From: Nitrospinia bacterium
GTDB taxonomy: Bacteria; Nitrospinota; Nitrospinia; Nitrospinales; JAJDAT01
Assembly (NCBI GenBank): GCA_029261715.1
Contig: JAJDAT010000015.1
Location: forward strand, 1 to 64,000
Length of the DNA stretch: 64,000 nucleotides
Direction: 5' to 3'
Shown here: positions 63,890 through 64,000 of the stretch, in pieces
Numbering within the stretch: position 1 is the first letter of the stretch
How the letters are laid out: every line of letters begins with the position of its first letter
The notes under the pieces: generated by a model
The model's database searches: none
What the model was told of the DNA's origin: nothing
The model's input: the letters and a program-made list of their open reading frames with translations, nothing else
Made by a program: the position numbers and the translations under genes

Positions 63890-64000
63890 TTAACCTTTGA
63901 GAGCCTCAGCTCCGCTGACGATTTCAGTCAATTCTGTCGTAATATAAGCCTGACGCGCTTTGTTATAAAACAGAGTAAGCTGTTCTATCATTTCTTTCGC
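63890..64000 (-). CDS. atpG: F-type ATP synthase gamma subunit, C-terminal 36 residues (truncated by window)
   Basis: Minus strand translates [36 protein letters not shown]. Confidence 0.95.
   Translation of the reverse strand, partial: AKEMIEQLTLFYNKARQAYITTELTEIVSGAEALKG

Overview
64-kb chromosomal window, AT-rich, with no rRNA, CRISPR array, transposase or prophage gene recognised. Main blocks: (1) a pyrimidine operon, pyrR-pyrB-pyrC-carA-[unknown coiled-coil ORF]-carB, preceded by a convincing PyrR-binding RNA loop and terminator; (2) nth, an M14-type peptidase, larC bracketed by dispersed direct repeats, and a tyrosinase; (3) a ~0.95-kb ParD/ParE-type toxin-antitoxin segment bounded by an intact tRNA-Met(CAU) and a 66-bp copy of its 3' part, an att-like arrangement without an integrase; (4) a TPR/SLOG-like/class III cyclase fusion; (5) a sulfur/redox cluster (CoA-disulfide reductase-rhodanese, two c-type cytochromes, SorA/YedY-type molybdoenzyme); (6) a Na/Pi symporter, beta-CASP MBL nuclease and DAACS symporter; (7) an iron-acquisition region (PepSY protein, TonB receptor, FMN-binding protein with SGAT flavinylation motif, ApbE, b-type membrane protein, second PepSY protein, lipoprotein cytochrome c) with three Fur-box-like sites and two inverted copies of a 68-bp terminator element; (8) an MCP and a split spermidine-synthase-like pair; (9) a bc-type complex with split cytochrome b, Rieske and an octaheme cytochrome with a polyacidic tail, next to a Lpd-like flavoprotein lacking its redox cysteines; (10) the atpC-atpD-atpG end of the ATP synthase operon. 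Gene content is compatible with a Nitrospinota/deltaproteobacterial-type lineage, but I cannot establish taxonomy from the window alone. All family calls come from reading motifs; no searches were run.
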